A stretch of DNA of 64,000 nt from Smallanthus sonchifolius. Taxonomy: Eukaryota; Streptophyta; Magnoliopsida; Asterales; Asteraceae. Below, piece by piece: positions 30,963 to 42,797 of this stretch; position 1 is the stretch's first letter, and each line of letters begins with the position of its first letter. Both the position numbers and the translations under genes were made by a program. Under the pieces are notes generated by a model. That model had not been told where the DNA came from and ran no database searches. It was given only the letters and a program-made list of their open reading frames with translations. The DNA is taken from NCBI GenBank assembly GCA_023525975.1, contig CM042040.1:50623486-50687485 (forward strand). The letters are read 5' to 3'.

Positions 30963-31739
30963 TCAAACATCCTCGTCATCAGAAGAGACGTATGACTGTG
31001 CATCAGCGATCTCCACTGGCTCCTCCTCGGCTGGCTCCCCCTCTAAGGGCTCCTCCTCGAAGGGCTCTTCTTCAAAAGGTTCCTCCTCGAAAGGTTCCTC
31101 CTCATCGTCAGATACTGGAATGTCCTCCGGAAATAGGGCCGCTTGTAATTGGGCTTCCAAGTTAGTCACCCTCTCTTGAAGGCCTTTGGCAGTGTGGTTT
31201 GCCACATGTAGCTGAGCTTCCATAGCAGCTAATCTCTCCAGGACTCCTTCCATATCATCATCCATAGTGTCAGCCCTCGTCTCTAGATGTGTCACACGAT
31301 CCACTAAAAGGTTATGAACATGGTCCGTTGCAGCTAGTTTGGTAGTCAAATGTTCTATTCCTACCTTATTCTTATCTACTTGGGGTCCATGCTCCAGAAG
31401 TTTAGGTATCTCCTCGGTGGCATCTTGTACAAAACTCAATTCCTTCAACATATAAGATACGAATGCTGCGAAAGCTTGTTCCATGGTGCATGGTAAGCTA
31501 GGTAGTGTAGGTGATGAAGATGCGGATCCAAAGTAAGGTGATGGAACATCTCCCATTTCGATCCACCTTTGGATCATATGTGGGTATACGTCCCAATTGA
31601 GAGCATAATCCAATGCTCGTGCGTTACTCGGTTTGCCTTGGTCAATTGAAGTAGTCCGGCGCCTTTTGGGCTCCGGGGATGAGAGTACAGGTGTCTTATG
31701 CCCTGATGCGTTAGGTGACGGAGGTGGGGTTGACGACAT
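30963..31739 (-). CDS. ORF1: extra ORF upstream of gag in F
   Basis: 258 residues, no stops, starting 116 nt downstream of the 5' LTR and ending 251 nt before gag. The N-terminus is Ser/Pro-rich with a basic PKRRR patch (residues 24-28) that could be a nuclear signal. The middle has YPHMIQRWIEMGDVPSPYFG, a helix-rich part, then heptad-like LERLAAMEAQLHVANHTAKG and NLEAQLQAALF. The tail is acidic with FEEEP pentapeptide repeats, ending SSDDEDV. It matches no function I know. C and D carry broken homologues with different repeat numbers. Extra ORFs upstream of gag are known from Ogre/Tat elements, but no similarity is claimed. Its openness in an otherwise damaged copy is notable. Confidence 0.7.
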   Translation of the reverse strand: MSSTPPPSPNASGHKTPVLSSPEPKRRRTTSIDQGKPSNARALDYALNWDVYPHMIQRWIEMGDVPSPYFGSASSSPTLPSLPCTMEQAFAAFVSYMLKELSFVQDATEEIPKLLEHGPQVDKNKVGIEHLTTKLAATDHVHNLLVDRVTHLETRADTMDDDMEGVLERLAAMEAQLHVANHTAKGLQERVTNLEAQLQAALFPEDIPVSDDEEEPFEEEPFEEEPFEEEPLEGEPAEEEPVEIADAQSYVSSDDEDV

Positions 31740-31832
31740 GATCCTGCAACATCACGTATAAGTACCAAACATCCAAATGACATGTAACTAATGTGTGAGG
31801 CTATAGTCTAGTATGCACTCCTAGTTCTCTAT

Positions 31833-31851
31833 AAACCTGGCTCTGATACCA
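31833..31851 (-). promoter_or_regulatory. Primer-binding site of F
   Basis: Minus strand TGGTATCAGAGCCAGGTTT, the longest match to initiator-Met tRNA in the window, three nucleotides from the 5' LTR. The adjoining 31801-31832 pairs partly as GGTTTATAG...CTATAGCC, the post-PBS stem. Confidence 0.88.
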
Positions 31852-31854
31852 ATC

Positions 31855-34826
31855 TATCACACCCCCAAATTTCAACTAACGGAGTTTTACCGTTTTGGGA
31901 AGTGACTAACCAGGATCTCAGACATTAGTTACTTTGAACGACTCTACATGGGACTCAAAATGAAAACATCTTTTAAATCAGAGTATCAATGCGGAAGCGT
32001 AAAGAAAGTAAATGCGCAAAATACACGCGCCCAAAACCAAAGTCCAAAAGTCTCAAAAATCCAAACGTCCAAACCAAACAAAGTACAATAGAATAATTCA
32101 ACCAAACATAAATAGACACAAAGCAAAGCATTTGAATCCCATGCATGCCCTAACGTGCACATGTGTCTTAGCTTAGCGTCCTGAGAAAACATGTAAAGAA
32201 AAGTGTCAACACAAGGTTGTTGAGTTCACAGGTTTCAAATAAATACGTAAGCGTTTACCAGACTTATGATCATTCATTATGTATCTATAGGTAGTTAACC
32301 TATGTTCATGTTTTAGCTCAAGTGCTCGCAACCAAAACTGACTGTTTGTTTATTGCCTCCTGCCAGGTCTATCAATACTGGCCATGTGAGTAGGCTAACA
32401 TTTCACCCGTTCGATATCCAATCGAGTTAGCGCGACTAACGCGGGTGGGATTTGTCAAACCCAGTAGTACAACTAAACATTACCTCGCTAAGATCCATAT
32501 TAACGGTTCGAGATAAGATGAGTACTTTCTGTGATAGCATGTTACACTTAGCTTTAACATTGATAGCATATGAAATACAAAATCTCAAAATCAGTTTAAG
32601 CATGTTTTCTCCCCCAAGTTAAAAACAGTAAAAAAGGGGCCTCACCTGCTTGGCGTTGAAGGTAGTTTCATACTAGAAGTAAGTTGGAACCACGAGTGTA
32701 AGTCTCAAAAGACTTACGAATGTCCTAAAATTATAAACATATAAATTAGGAACGATAATGGGAATTGTGACTGTAACACGGAAAACAAGGAACGTCCTAA
32801 AAGAACCGCTCCAATGAACGAGAGTGGACGAACGCGTCCACGGGTTTAGGAATGACTTTACGCGATGAACGACATAAATAATAATATATATATACGAGTG
32901 GATAATATAATTAGTTATATTATTATTTAGTCTTGATTGATTTATGGCGTTATAAAATGACTTGAAATAATATAAATATATATTATTTAATAATACGGGT
33001 CACAATTTGGGAATAATATAAACATATTATTTTACACGAGTTTATGGCTTAAAAATAATATAAATATATTATTTTTACTTGTTAATAATAATAATATATT
33101 ATTTATAAAAGTGGGTATCATTTATAAAAACAAACTAATATTTCGAACCCGAGCTTACGGGTTGTTTTCCGGTTTAAAACCCATTTATATAATAATACAA
33201 TATTAAAAGGTTTATTTCTATTAATTTAATAATCCAGAAAAATGTATTAAAAATAATTGTGGGAGCCCGGTCTCGAACCCGGGTCTCTCCCACACACACA
33301 CATCGCTCTAACCAGTCCGCCCGCTAGGGTCATCGCGATGGTATCCGGATCGAATTAGTTTTGACCAATAATTCCCGTTAGTCCCCCTTCCCGAATACAT
33401 GCGCGATCGAACCCAGTTCAAAACCGTCGATTTCGATATCGATTTAACACGAAAGTATAGGGGTTTAGTTAATCAGGTATTGGCGATTCTAGGGTGAGGT
33501 TTATTTGCAAAAAAAATCATTGAGTTTTGAATCGTTTAATTACGAAATAGAAGGCCGAAACCCTAGCTTTAGATACGAGTCAAATCGATGAATTTATATA
33601 TTAGAATCAGTTGAAATCATAGGGTTTTTATTAAACGAAGGATGTCGAATCTAACCATGTGGTTTAATTGGATTTATACAGTTGTTAAGATCGAAAACCC
33701 CAATACGTTTCCAGGACGAACCCTAATTACGGGATCAAGATCAATTCGATGATGGAAGCCCGATATTTCATAGGGCTTTCAATCTACAGAAGACCACGAG
33801 TCTAATGGTATAGTATAATTTGGTTTAAACGCGGTTTAGAGTTGAATTCGACAACTTGGTTTCATATGAACCCTAGATTACGGGTTACAACGATTCTGAT
33901 AATAAAAGTTTGAATTGATAAAGGGCTTTCAAAGAGTATGGTATTACGAATCTAACTGTATAAGTTAATTTCATTTTGATTGGGTCTAGTCTAGGGTTCG
34001 ATTAAACCGGTCAATGATGAACCCTAGGTTATAGATTTCGATCGAATTGATAATTTAAGCCCTGGTAGTGATAGGGCTTTCAATTGACGAGTAAAAACAA
34101 AACTAATGATACAAGAAATTACCAGAATGGATGTCGGGTTGATAGTTCTCGACCAAAACAGGTGCCGACTGTGACTTGCTTGCTCTCCGGTGGCTTCTGG
34201 TGCAAATCCAATCGAATAGATGTGTGCAGAAACTCTAATGAGGATCGTTTGAAGTGTGCAGTGTCTCAATTCGTGAAGGCAATACAGAAATTCGTCGGAT
34301 TTGATGATAATGGGAAAATGAAGTCGACGGTTACGAAATCACGATCATAATTCGAGTTAATTTCAGTTTAATGGTGATGATTAGGTCTTAATTAAGTTCG
34401 TTAGAGGTTTGATTGCATAAAACGGTTACAATTTCAACGGATTTCAGTTTGGAACGATCGGATTCGATTGAATTCGCGACGCATTGACTTTCAAAAGTCA
34501 GTAATTGGGTTTAGAGAATTGTCAGGAATGGTCCCTGAGGTTTTGCTTTGGATTGGAGTTTGAAACTTGGCAGAATAGGTTCTCCGAGTTTGAACTTGGA
34601 TACTTAGGTTAAGTTTTGGTTAATTTTGACTTTATAGAAGTCAACAATAAACAATTTTGACTTAAGAAGTCAATGGAATAGTTTCACAGTATCACACAAC
34701 TAGTCCCTGGAGTTCAAGTTTAAGATATTGACAGAAATAGTCCCTGGAGTTTGAGTAAAGTTAATTTCAGTTAACTTTAACTAGATTTTGTTAACGGAGT
34801 TAACTGGAAAAGTCCGGATTGTCACA
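31855..34826 (-). mobile_element. 5' LTR of F
   Basis: Runs from TATCACACCCCC (31855; TG mutated to TA, that is CA to TA at the 3' end of the minus-strand LTR) to GGATTGTCACA (34826). It has the same internal signals as the left LTR, including the leader-intron acceptor (about 32181) and a second tRNA-like module. Confidence 0.93.
33249..33324 (-). other. tRNA-like module in 5' LTR of F
   Basis: Base-for-base equivalent of 24349-24424 across hairpin, T-loop and oligo-T, while surrounding LTR sequence has diverged at several sites. Confidence 0.65.
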
Positions 34827-34878
34827 GCCGCCAAAATCGATAATACAAGCACGAAGCATATCTTCCAATGTCTAAATG
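34827..34878 (-). pseudogene. 52-bp island of A2 integrase
   Basis: Minus strand continues the A2 integrase: it matches the LEDMLRACIIDFGG region of element A at about 3637-3680. Positions 34827-34831 are the GCCGC target duplicate of F. The next insertion (C) starts at 34879, and the upstream rest of A2 must lie beyond 64000. Confidence 0.88.
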
Positions 34879-35201
34879 TGTCACGCCCCCAAATTTCAAC
34901 TAACGGAGTTTTACCGTTTTGGGAAGTGACGAACCAGGATCTCAGACATTAGTTACTTTGAACGACTCTACATGGGACTCAAATGAAAATACCATTCAAA
35001 TCAGAGTATCAATACGGAAGCGTAAAGAAAGTAAATGCGCAAAATACACGCGCCCAAAACCAAAGTCCAAAAGTCCCAAAAAGTCCAAACGTCCCATCAA
35101 ACAAGTACAATAGGATAACTCAAGTAAATATAATTAAATCAAAATCAAGCAGTTGAATCCCATGCATGCCCTAACGTGCACCTGTGTCTTAGCTTAGCAA
35201 C

Positions 35202-35667
35202 CTGAGAAAACATGTAAAAATATGTCAACACGAGGTTGGTGAGTCCACAGGTATCAATATAAGTAAATAAGCGTTTATCGGATTTAAGTTCATTCAGTAC
35301 GTATCTATAGGTAGCTAACCTATGTCCATGTTCAGCTCAAGCGCTCGCAACCGAAGCTGACTGTTTGTTTATTGCTTCCTGCCAGGTCTATCAACATTGG
35401 CGGTGTGAGTAGGCTAACATTTCACCCGTTCGATATCTAATCGAGTTAGCGCGACTAACGCGGGTGGGATTTGTCAAACCCAGTAGTACTACTAAATATT
35501 ACCTCACTAAGATCCATATTAACTGTCCGATATTAGTTGATGACTTTCTGTGATAGCGTGTTACGCTTAGCATTTAATGTTGATAACATACGAATTAAAA
35601 ATCCAAAATCGTTTAGTCATGTTTTTTCCCCCAAGTTAAAACAGTAAAAGGGGCCGTGAAAACTCAC
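35202..35667 (-). other. Candidate leader intron in LTR of C
   Basis: Minus strand GCAAAGCAG|GTGAGTTTTCACGG (donor 35667) and TTTACATGTTTTCTCAG|GTTGC (acceptor end 35202), 466 nt. The acceptor is preceded by a pyrimidine-rich stretch and the conserved CACCAACCTCGTGTTGACA. Equivalent sites are in the shared LTR (about 54522-54973) and the right LTR of D (about 63137-63600). Confidence 0.5.
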
Positions 35668-36313
35668 CTGCTTTGCGTTGAAGGTAGTTTCACCCTAGAG
35701 GTAAGTTGGAACCACGAGTGTAAGTCTCAAAAGACCTATGAATGTCCTAAAATTATAAATACATAAATTAGGAATGATAATGGGAATTGTGACAGTGACA
35801 CGGAAAGAAGCGTCTTAAAGAACCGCTCTAGTATTCAAGAGTGGACGAAAGTGTCCACGGAGTTGGGGATTACTTTACGCGACGAATGACAGAAATAATA
35901 ATAAGTAAAATAGGGTGTTTTGTCATTCATGAAAATTGAGAAGATAAATATATCTATATACGAGTAAATAATATAACTAATTATATTATTATTTAGTCTC
36001 AATCGATACACGATGTTATAAAATGATTCGAAATAATATAAATATATATTATTTAATAATATGGGTCACAGTTTGAAAATAATATAAACGTATTATTTTA
36101 TACGAATTTACGGTTTAAAAATAATGTAAACATATTATTTTTACTTGATAATAATAATAATATATTAATTATAAAAGTGGGTATAATTTATAAAAATATG
36201 TTGATAATTCAAACCCGAGCTTACGGGTTGTTTTCCAGGCTAAAACACATTTATATAATAATATAATATTATAGGGTTTGATTTTTATTAATTAAATATT
36301 ACAGAAAATGCTT

Positions 36314-36390
36314 AAAAAATAATTGTGGGAGCCCGGTCTCGAACCCGGGTCTCTCCCACACACGCGCACTGCCTAAACTAGCCTCGCCCG
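36314..36390 (-). other. tRNA-like module in 3' LTR of C
   Basis: Minus strand: GCTAGTTTAGGCAGTG (weakened A-box region), hairpin 36359-36325 with GTGGGAG/CTCCCAC outer arms and GGTTCGAGACC T-loop, then six T (36319-36314). The hairpin and T-loop are identical to F although flanks differ. Confidence 0.6.
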
Positions 36391-37638
36391 CTAGGGTATC
36401 GCGTACAAACCATGTTCTGTTTGGTTTTATCAATCAAACTCAGCGTTTCCTTCTTCCCATATATTCACGCGATCGAACCAGTCCCAATCCGTCGATTTCG
36501 ATGATAATCGACCAAAACCGCAAAGGCGGGTTTGTTAAACAGATGCTTGCGATCTTGTGTGAGTGATTAATTTCAAAAGAAATAGGTCTAAGGTCGTAAA
36601 GTTTAGGAAAAACGGTCCGTAACCCTAGATACGAAGGTGAATTCAATTTGACAAATTTTGTTGTTAGAAACTGTTGGATTCATAGGGTTTTCAATAAACA
36701 AGGGATTGCGAAACTATCTATGTTGTTTAATTTGATTAAGGTAGTCACTGAGATTAAAAGCCCCAAAATAATTTATGACGAACCCTAGATCACGGGTTGA
36801 GTAAAATTCGTTGTTGTAAGTTAAAATTAACATATGGTCTTTACAGAGAATCATATGGCGATTCTAACCGTATAAATTAATTTGATTGAGGTTGAGTTTA
36901 GGGTCGAAACCCCCAAATCGATTTTATGAAGAACCCTAGGTTCTGGTTTTCGTTTAATTCGATGCTACGAGCCCCGATAATTATAGGGCTTTCATTCACG
37001 GTGTAAAAACGAAGCTAAGGGTAGGATCAATTACCAGAAACGTTGATGAATTTGTGGTGATCGAGTAGAACGCAGGTCCGGATGCGCAAGCTTGTTCTCC
37101 GACGGCCACGACTTCTTTTCCGATAGAATTGATGAGTGTAGTAGCTTCAGAGAGACTCGTACAAGATGCTCCAGTGATCAATTTGCGAGAATAACATAAG
37201 AATGATGCGAATTTGGTAGAATTGATGAGGGTGTCGACGGTTACAAAAATCGTGATCATAATTCGAGTTTAATTTGAAATGATTATGATTAAGGCCCTAA
37301 TAATTATCGATTATTGCTATTAAGATTTGTTTAAGTTATGAATTCCAACGGATTTGAGGTTTATTTTGTGAATTTTGGCAAATGGTCACGAATTTGACTT
37401 CTGAAAGTCAACAAGAACCAACTTCCTGATTTTGACTTTGAGGAGTCAATTGATTTGATTTAGCATATTCACACAACTAGTCCTTGTAGTTTTAAGTTTG
37501 ATTTGTGACAGAATCAGTCCCTGGGATTAGATTTAGTTAATTAAGTTAAGGTTTAACTGGATTTAGTTAGCGAGGTTAAGTTTTTAACAGAAAACTTAAC
37601 GGAATTGTTTAACGTAGTCAAACTAAAAAGTCGAATTG

Positions 37639-37752
37639 TCACATCATCCCCTAGTTGAAAGAATTTTCTTCCCGAAAATTAGAATAAATAAAAAAAAAAT
37701 TCCGGGATGTCACATCATCCCTTAGTTGAAAGAATTTTCGTCCCGAAAATTA
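37639..37752 (-). promoter_or_regulatory. Duplicated polypurine tract/LTR edge of C
   Basis: TCACATCATCCC...TAGTTGAAAGAATTTTC...CCCGAAAATTA occurs at 37639 and again at 37710, 71 bp apart, as in B, D and F. Confidence 0.8.
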
Positions 37753-37761
37753 AATAGTACC

Positions 37762-40700
37762 TTAAGAATTTGACACGGAGTGGTTGAACAGATTAGGATA
37801 TTTGCGCATCATCTGATCCTCGCGCTCCCACGTGAATTTCGGTACGCGTTTCGAGTTCCAACGAAGTCTGACCATAGGGATTTTACTGTGCTTTAACGTT
37901 TTGACTTCCCTATCCATAATTTCCATAGGTTCTTCGATGAAACGTTACTGTTCATCAACGTGTAGTTCCTCTAGAGGAACTGCGAGTGATTCGTCTGCCA
38001 GACATTTCTTTAAATTTGAGACGTGAAAAACGTTGTGCACACCACTAAGTCTTTCAGGTAGGTCCAGTTGATACACTACAGGTCCGATTCTCAATGACAC
38101 CTTTCCCAGGTGAGACTTTGAGTAAGACCATGTCGCCTATTTGAAACTCTAAAGGTTTACGACGCTTTTCGGCATAGCTCTTTTGACGATCACGAGCTGC
38201 TGCCATACGGTTTCTAATTTGAACGATCTTTTTGGAAGTTTCAAATACAAGTTCAGGACATGTGAGTTGGCTATCCCCAACCTCAGTCCAACAAATAGGA
38301 GAACGGCATTTCCGTCCATAAAGTGCTTCAAATGGAGTTGCCTTGATGCTAGTGTGATAGCTGTTGTTGTAGGAGAACTCCACCAACGGTAGGTGAGACT
38401 CCCAAGTGTTACCGAAATCAATCACACAAGCTCGTAGCATGCCCTCCAGAGTTTGGATTGTATGTTCCGTTTGGCCATCAGTTTGAGGATGGAATGCTGT
38501 GCTCATATCTAGACGTGTGCCTAAGGCCTTATGTAACGACTGCCCGAAACGAGAAGTGAATCGTGCATCACGATCCGAAATAATAGAGATTGGCACCCCG
38601 TGCCGAGAGACTATTTCTTTCAGGTAAGTACGAGTAAGTTTATCCATTTTGTTGGTCTCTTTGATTGCTAAGAAGTGAGCGGACTTTGTTAATCGATCAA
38701 CGATTACCCATATGGTATCACATCCGGTAGGGGTTCGTGGTAATTTGGTGATGAAGTCCATGGATATTTGTTCCCATTTCCACATGGGGATTTCTGGTTG
38801 TTGCAGAAGACCGAATGGTTTTTGATATTCAACTTTGACCTTCGCGCAAGTCAGACACTTACTAACATAGGTGGCTATATCGGCTTTCATCTTCGGCCAC
38901 CAATATAGTATCTTTAGATCATGATACATTTTTTCGGAACCAGGATGAATAGAGTAATGAGATTTATGAGACTCATCCATGACTAGTTCCCTTAGGTTCC
39001 CGAATACTGGAACCCATATTTGCTCGGCAAAGTAGCGAATACCGTCAGATTTGACTTCAAGTTGTGCTTCCATACAGCATGTACCTTCCAGCGGTAGATT
39101 TTCTTCTTTTAGGGCTTCGAGTTGAGCACTACGGATTTTGTCAGGTAACCCGGGGTGAATAGTAAGCTGTAATGCTCGAACTCGTTTAGGTTTTGTTTCT
39201 TTTCGACTTAGGGCATCAGCTACAACATTAACTTTACCCGGGTGATATCGGATCGCACAGTCATAATCGTTTAAGAGTTTGACCCAACGACGTTGTCGCA
39301 TGTTCAACTCCTTTTGCTCGAAGATGTGCTGAAGACTCTTGTGATCGGTGTAGATGCTGCATTTGGTACCGTACAAGTAATGTCTCCATATCTTAAGAGC
39401 GAAGACTACAGCTCCCAACTCTAAGTCTGAGTGGTGTAGTTTCTCTCGTGGACCTTTAGTTGTCGTGAAGCGTATGCGATCACCTTTTCGCGTTGTATTA
39501 AGACACAACCCAGACCCTGAATAGATGCATCACAATACACTACAAAATCATCGGTTCCTTCCGGAAGAGCTAGATTAGGTGCACTGCACAGTTTCTGTTT
39601 AAGATTTTGGAATGCTAACTCTTGGTTATCGCCCCAATTATAGGCTTACCCTTTTGAGTTAAAGCAGTGAGAGGTTGAGCAATTTTTGAAAATCCTTCGA
39701 TGAATCGACGGTAATATCCAGCCAATCCTAGAAATTGTTGCACCTCTGTCGGAGTCGTCGGTGCTGCCCAATTCTTGATGGCTTCTGTCTTTGATGGATC
39801 GACATGTATTACTTTCTCGTTAACCACATGTCCTAGAAACTGAACTTCCCGAATCCAAAATTCACACTTGGAAAACTTAGCATACAGTTGTTCTCGCTTC
39901 AGTAGTTCCAAAATTAGGCGTAGATGTTCCTCATGTTCTTCCTTGTTCTTGGAATAAATGAGGATGTCGTCGATGAAAACGATAACGAATTGGTCAAGAT
40001 AAGGTTTACACACACGGTTCATGAGATCCATGAATACCGCAGGTGCGTTGGTTAACCCGAAAGGCATGACCATAATTTCGTAATGGCCGTACCTCGTTCT
40101 GAATGCAGTCTTTGAGATATCCTCTTCTCGGACTCTCAACTGATGGTAGCCGGACCTAAGATCTATTTTGGAATAGAAACTTGATCCTTGGAGTTGATCA
40201 AAGAGGTCATCTATGTGAGGTAAAGGGTAGCAGTTCTTGATTGTGACTTTATTCAGCTCCCGGTAATCAATACACATACGGAAAGTTCCGTCCTTCTTCT
40301 TGAAAAATAGTTGGTGATGAACTAGGTCGAATGAAACCTTTATCCAACAAATCTTGCAATTGAGTGGACAGTTCTTGCAATTCACTGGGTGCCAGTCTGT
40401 ATGGTGCCAGAGCAATCGGTGCTGCTCCGGGTGCTAAATCAATTTGGAATTCAACTTGACGGTGCAGTGGCAAACCGGGCAGATCCTCGGGAAACATTTC
40501 CAAAAATTCACGCACGACGGGGATATCTTCAATTTTCTTCTCTTCGGAGGACTTCTCATCAACGAGAGCCAAAATAGCCGTATGCCCCTTTCGAAGCCAT
40601 TTTTGTGCTTTCATGAAAGATATGATGCCCATGACTGCACCAACTCTTTCGCTTTGGACGAAAAGGGTTTCTCCATACGGGAGAGGTATACGAACAATCT

Positions 40701-42359
40701 TTTCACGACAGATAATTTCGGCTTGGTTTTTAGATAACCAATCCATGCCGACAATTATATCAAAACTACCAAGTATGACCGGCATAAGGTCGATATCAAA
40801 TATATGTGTAGCTAGCTCAAGTTTACATCCCTTAAGAATGTGAGTTGCCTCAATTATTTGGCCGTCAGCTATCTCTATTATATACTTATCTTCTAATAGA
40901 GATGAAGTTCCTTTTATCATATTACTAAATTTCTTAGATATAAAACTTATATCAGCACCGGTGTCAAAAAGGACAGAAGCAAAGTAATTATTTACGAGGA
41001 ACTTACCGGTGACCACATTATGGTCGTAACGGGCTTCTCCAGATCCTAGTACGAAGGCTCGTCCCTTCGCACCATTTCCTCAACCATTTCCATTGTTACC
41101 ACCATTACCATTGTTATTCTGGTTAGGATTGTGGTTTCCGTTACCCCCTTTCTTCAATTGAGGACAATTCTTCCGAATATGCCCTTCCTTTGCGCACTCA
41201 AAGCAACCCCTTGTGGATCCTGGTTGTTGAAAAGGTTGTTTAGTTTGTAACTCACCCCTGCAGTCCTTAGCAGCATGACTATTTTTCCGCACCTCTGGCA
41301 ACGATTGCAGAACCCAAAGTGGTGGAAGTTACACTTGTTACACTTCGGAGACTTCCCCGCGTAACCACCCTGGTTTTGACCTGAAGAGGTCGACTGGTTG
41401 AAGTTCTTAGTAGGCTCAAACCTACGTTGTTACTACTGTTGCGGTTGGTTAAACTGGGGTTGGTTGGGTTGGGGTCCTTTGGAGTGGGAGTTGGAGTGGT
41501 TGTGGGTGTTGGAAGGGTGTTCGAACTTGCGTTTGTGATTGTCGGTGGGTTTAGCAACTGAACCTCTCGGAGGTAGGGTACCTTGTGTCACCGCTTGGTC
41601 GGTTAACTTATGCGCAAGTCGAATGGTTTGTTGGATAGTGGTAGGATTGGATGAAGTAACCATGCTTTGTATTTGAGGCACTAGACCTCCAATGTAAAGC
41701 TCAATTCTTTTGTAATCAGGGGTTACCATATGCGGGCACATAGTAGCCAAATCATGGGAACGGGTGGTGTAGAGTTCAATTTCAGAACCCTCCATCTTTA
41801 AGTTCCAAAACTCTCCCTCTAACTTCTGGATCTCATCGCGAGGACAATATTCCTCCTTCATCATTGCTTTGAATTCCTCCCACGGGAGTCCATTCGCCAT
41901 GGCCAGACCCAACATTTGGACCTGGGCATTCCACCATTTGAGTGCCGGGCCTTCTAAAGTTTCGGCGGCAAACTTCACTTGATTAGCCACAGGGCAGTTA
42001 CACATGGCAATTACTGATTCAATCTTCTCAAACCAATGAAGTAGTCCAACGGCTTCTTCAGCCCCACTAAAGACGTGGGGCTTGCAATCCATGAATGCCT
42101 TGAAAGTGCAGGCTGGTTGTTGGTTTTGCTGGCCTGGATTTAGAAATAAAAAAAAATAGGATTGAAATTATAGAGTTTAGAAAGATGTTTTTAAGAGAAG
42201 GATTGACATCATTAGTCAATAGCTAAAGAATTTACCTGCAGCATTCTGTGCCGCTAGAGCCTCCGCCACACTATCATTTATCAGTGTCGCTAGCTCTGCT
42301 GCCGTCATGTTAATGGTACCACGACCACCGGCACGGCCTCCGCGTCCTCTTCCTGACAT
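37762..42359 (-). pseudogene. Gag-pol of element C
   Basis: Exon 1 42359-42236 (124 nt), intron 42235-42134 (102 nt, GT...AG), then gag with CTFKAFMDCKPHVFSG and one canonical knuckle (CFECAKEGHIRKNC at about 41180-41220). Protease LFDTGADISFIS (about 40940-40980). RT N-terminus is damaged by a roughly 22-nt deletion near 40308 that removes the SPWGAPVLF segment. FIDDILIYSKN (about 39950-39985) is intact, with a 1-nt loss near 39646. RNase H and integrase are open from 39508 to 38054: HHCC domain, FITKLP, ISDRDARF and DGQTEHT retained. A 59-nt deletion at 38092/38093 removes the GPY-like region, and a Leu codon is TAA near 37950. Stop TAA 37764-37762. Non-functional. Confidence 0.88.
42134..42235 (-). 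other. Candidate 102-nt intron in gag of C
   Basis: Donor GCAG|GTAAATTC at 42235 and acceptor TTTCTAAATCCAG|GCCAG at 42134, matching the positions in F and D. It differs in length by poly-A expansion only. Confidence 0.7.
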
Positions 42360-42611
42360 GATTCTTCACAATCACAAATGAAAAATAATGAGAAATATAT
42401 CGCATATTAAACATTATTCAGGTACGAGCAAGAAGATACAACATCTAATATTTTGAAAATTAAATAAATTGTAAGGGTACAAAATAAATAACTCAAATAT
42501 TAAACTTCTCATGCTTTTATTGGATGGGAACAACCTTACCCATCTAGGTTTGAAAAGAGAAATAGCATAAGCAAAAGCAAAAATGAAAAGGAAGATAGAA
42601 TAGGAAGATCA

Positions 42612-42797
42612 TCAAGCATCTTCGTCATCGGAAGAAACATACGATTGTGTATCGTCTATCTCTACTGGTTCCTCCTCCACGGGCTCCTCTTCGAAAGGCT
42701 CTTCTTCAAAAGGTTCCTCCCTAAAAGGTTCCTCATCGCCATCAGAATGTGGAATCTCTTCAGGAAATAAAGCGGCTTGCAGTTGGGCTTCCAAGTG
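42612..42797 (-). pseudogene. ORF1 of C, 3' part
   Basis: C-terminal part of ORF1: LEAQLQAALFPEEIP, acidic FEEEP-type repeats and the SSDDEDA end at 42612. It is separated from its 5' part (53484-54066) by insertion of E at the GGTCA target site (42798-42802). Confidence 0.8.

Larger units (their letters stand above)
22948..34826 (-). mobile_element. Element F: complete Tekay-type gypsy element, 11.9 kb
   Basis: Both LTRs, PBS, ORF1, gag-pol and PPT are present. A perfect 5-bp target duplication GCCGC flanks it (22943-22947 and 34827-34831), inside the A2 integrase. The 5' LTR is at right (31855-34826, 2972 bp) and the 3' LTR at left (22948-25927, 2980 bp). By eye the LTRs differ at perhaps 2-3% of sites, so insertion is older than E. 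ORF1 is open, while gag-pol has several stops and one frameshift. The 30712-30962 interval between ORF1 and gag holds no gene. Confidence 0.95.
34879..37643 (-). mobile_element. 3' LTR of C
   Basis: TGTCACGCCCCC to GAATTGTCACA. W-box-like pairs near its minus-strand start (TTGACTTCTGAAAGTCAA at about 37402, TTGACTTTGAGGAGTCAA at about 37435), tRNA-like module 36314-36390, leader-intron signals 35202-35667. Confidence 0.92.
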
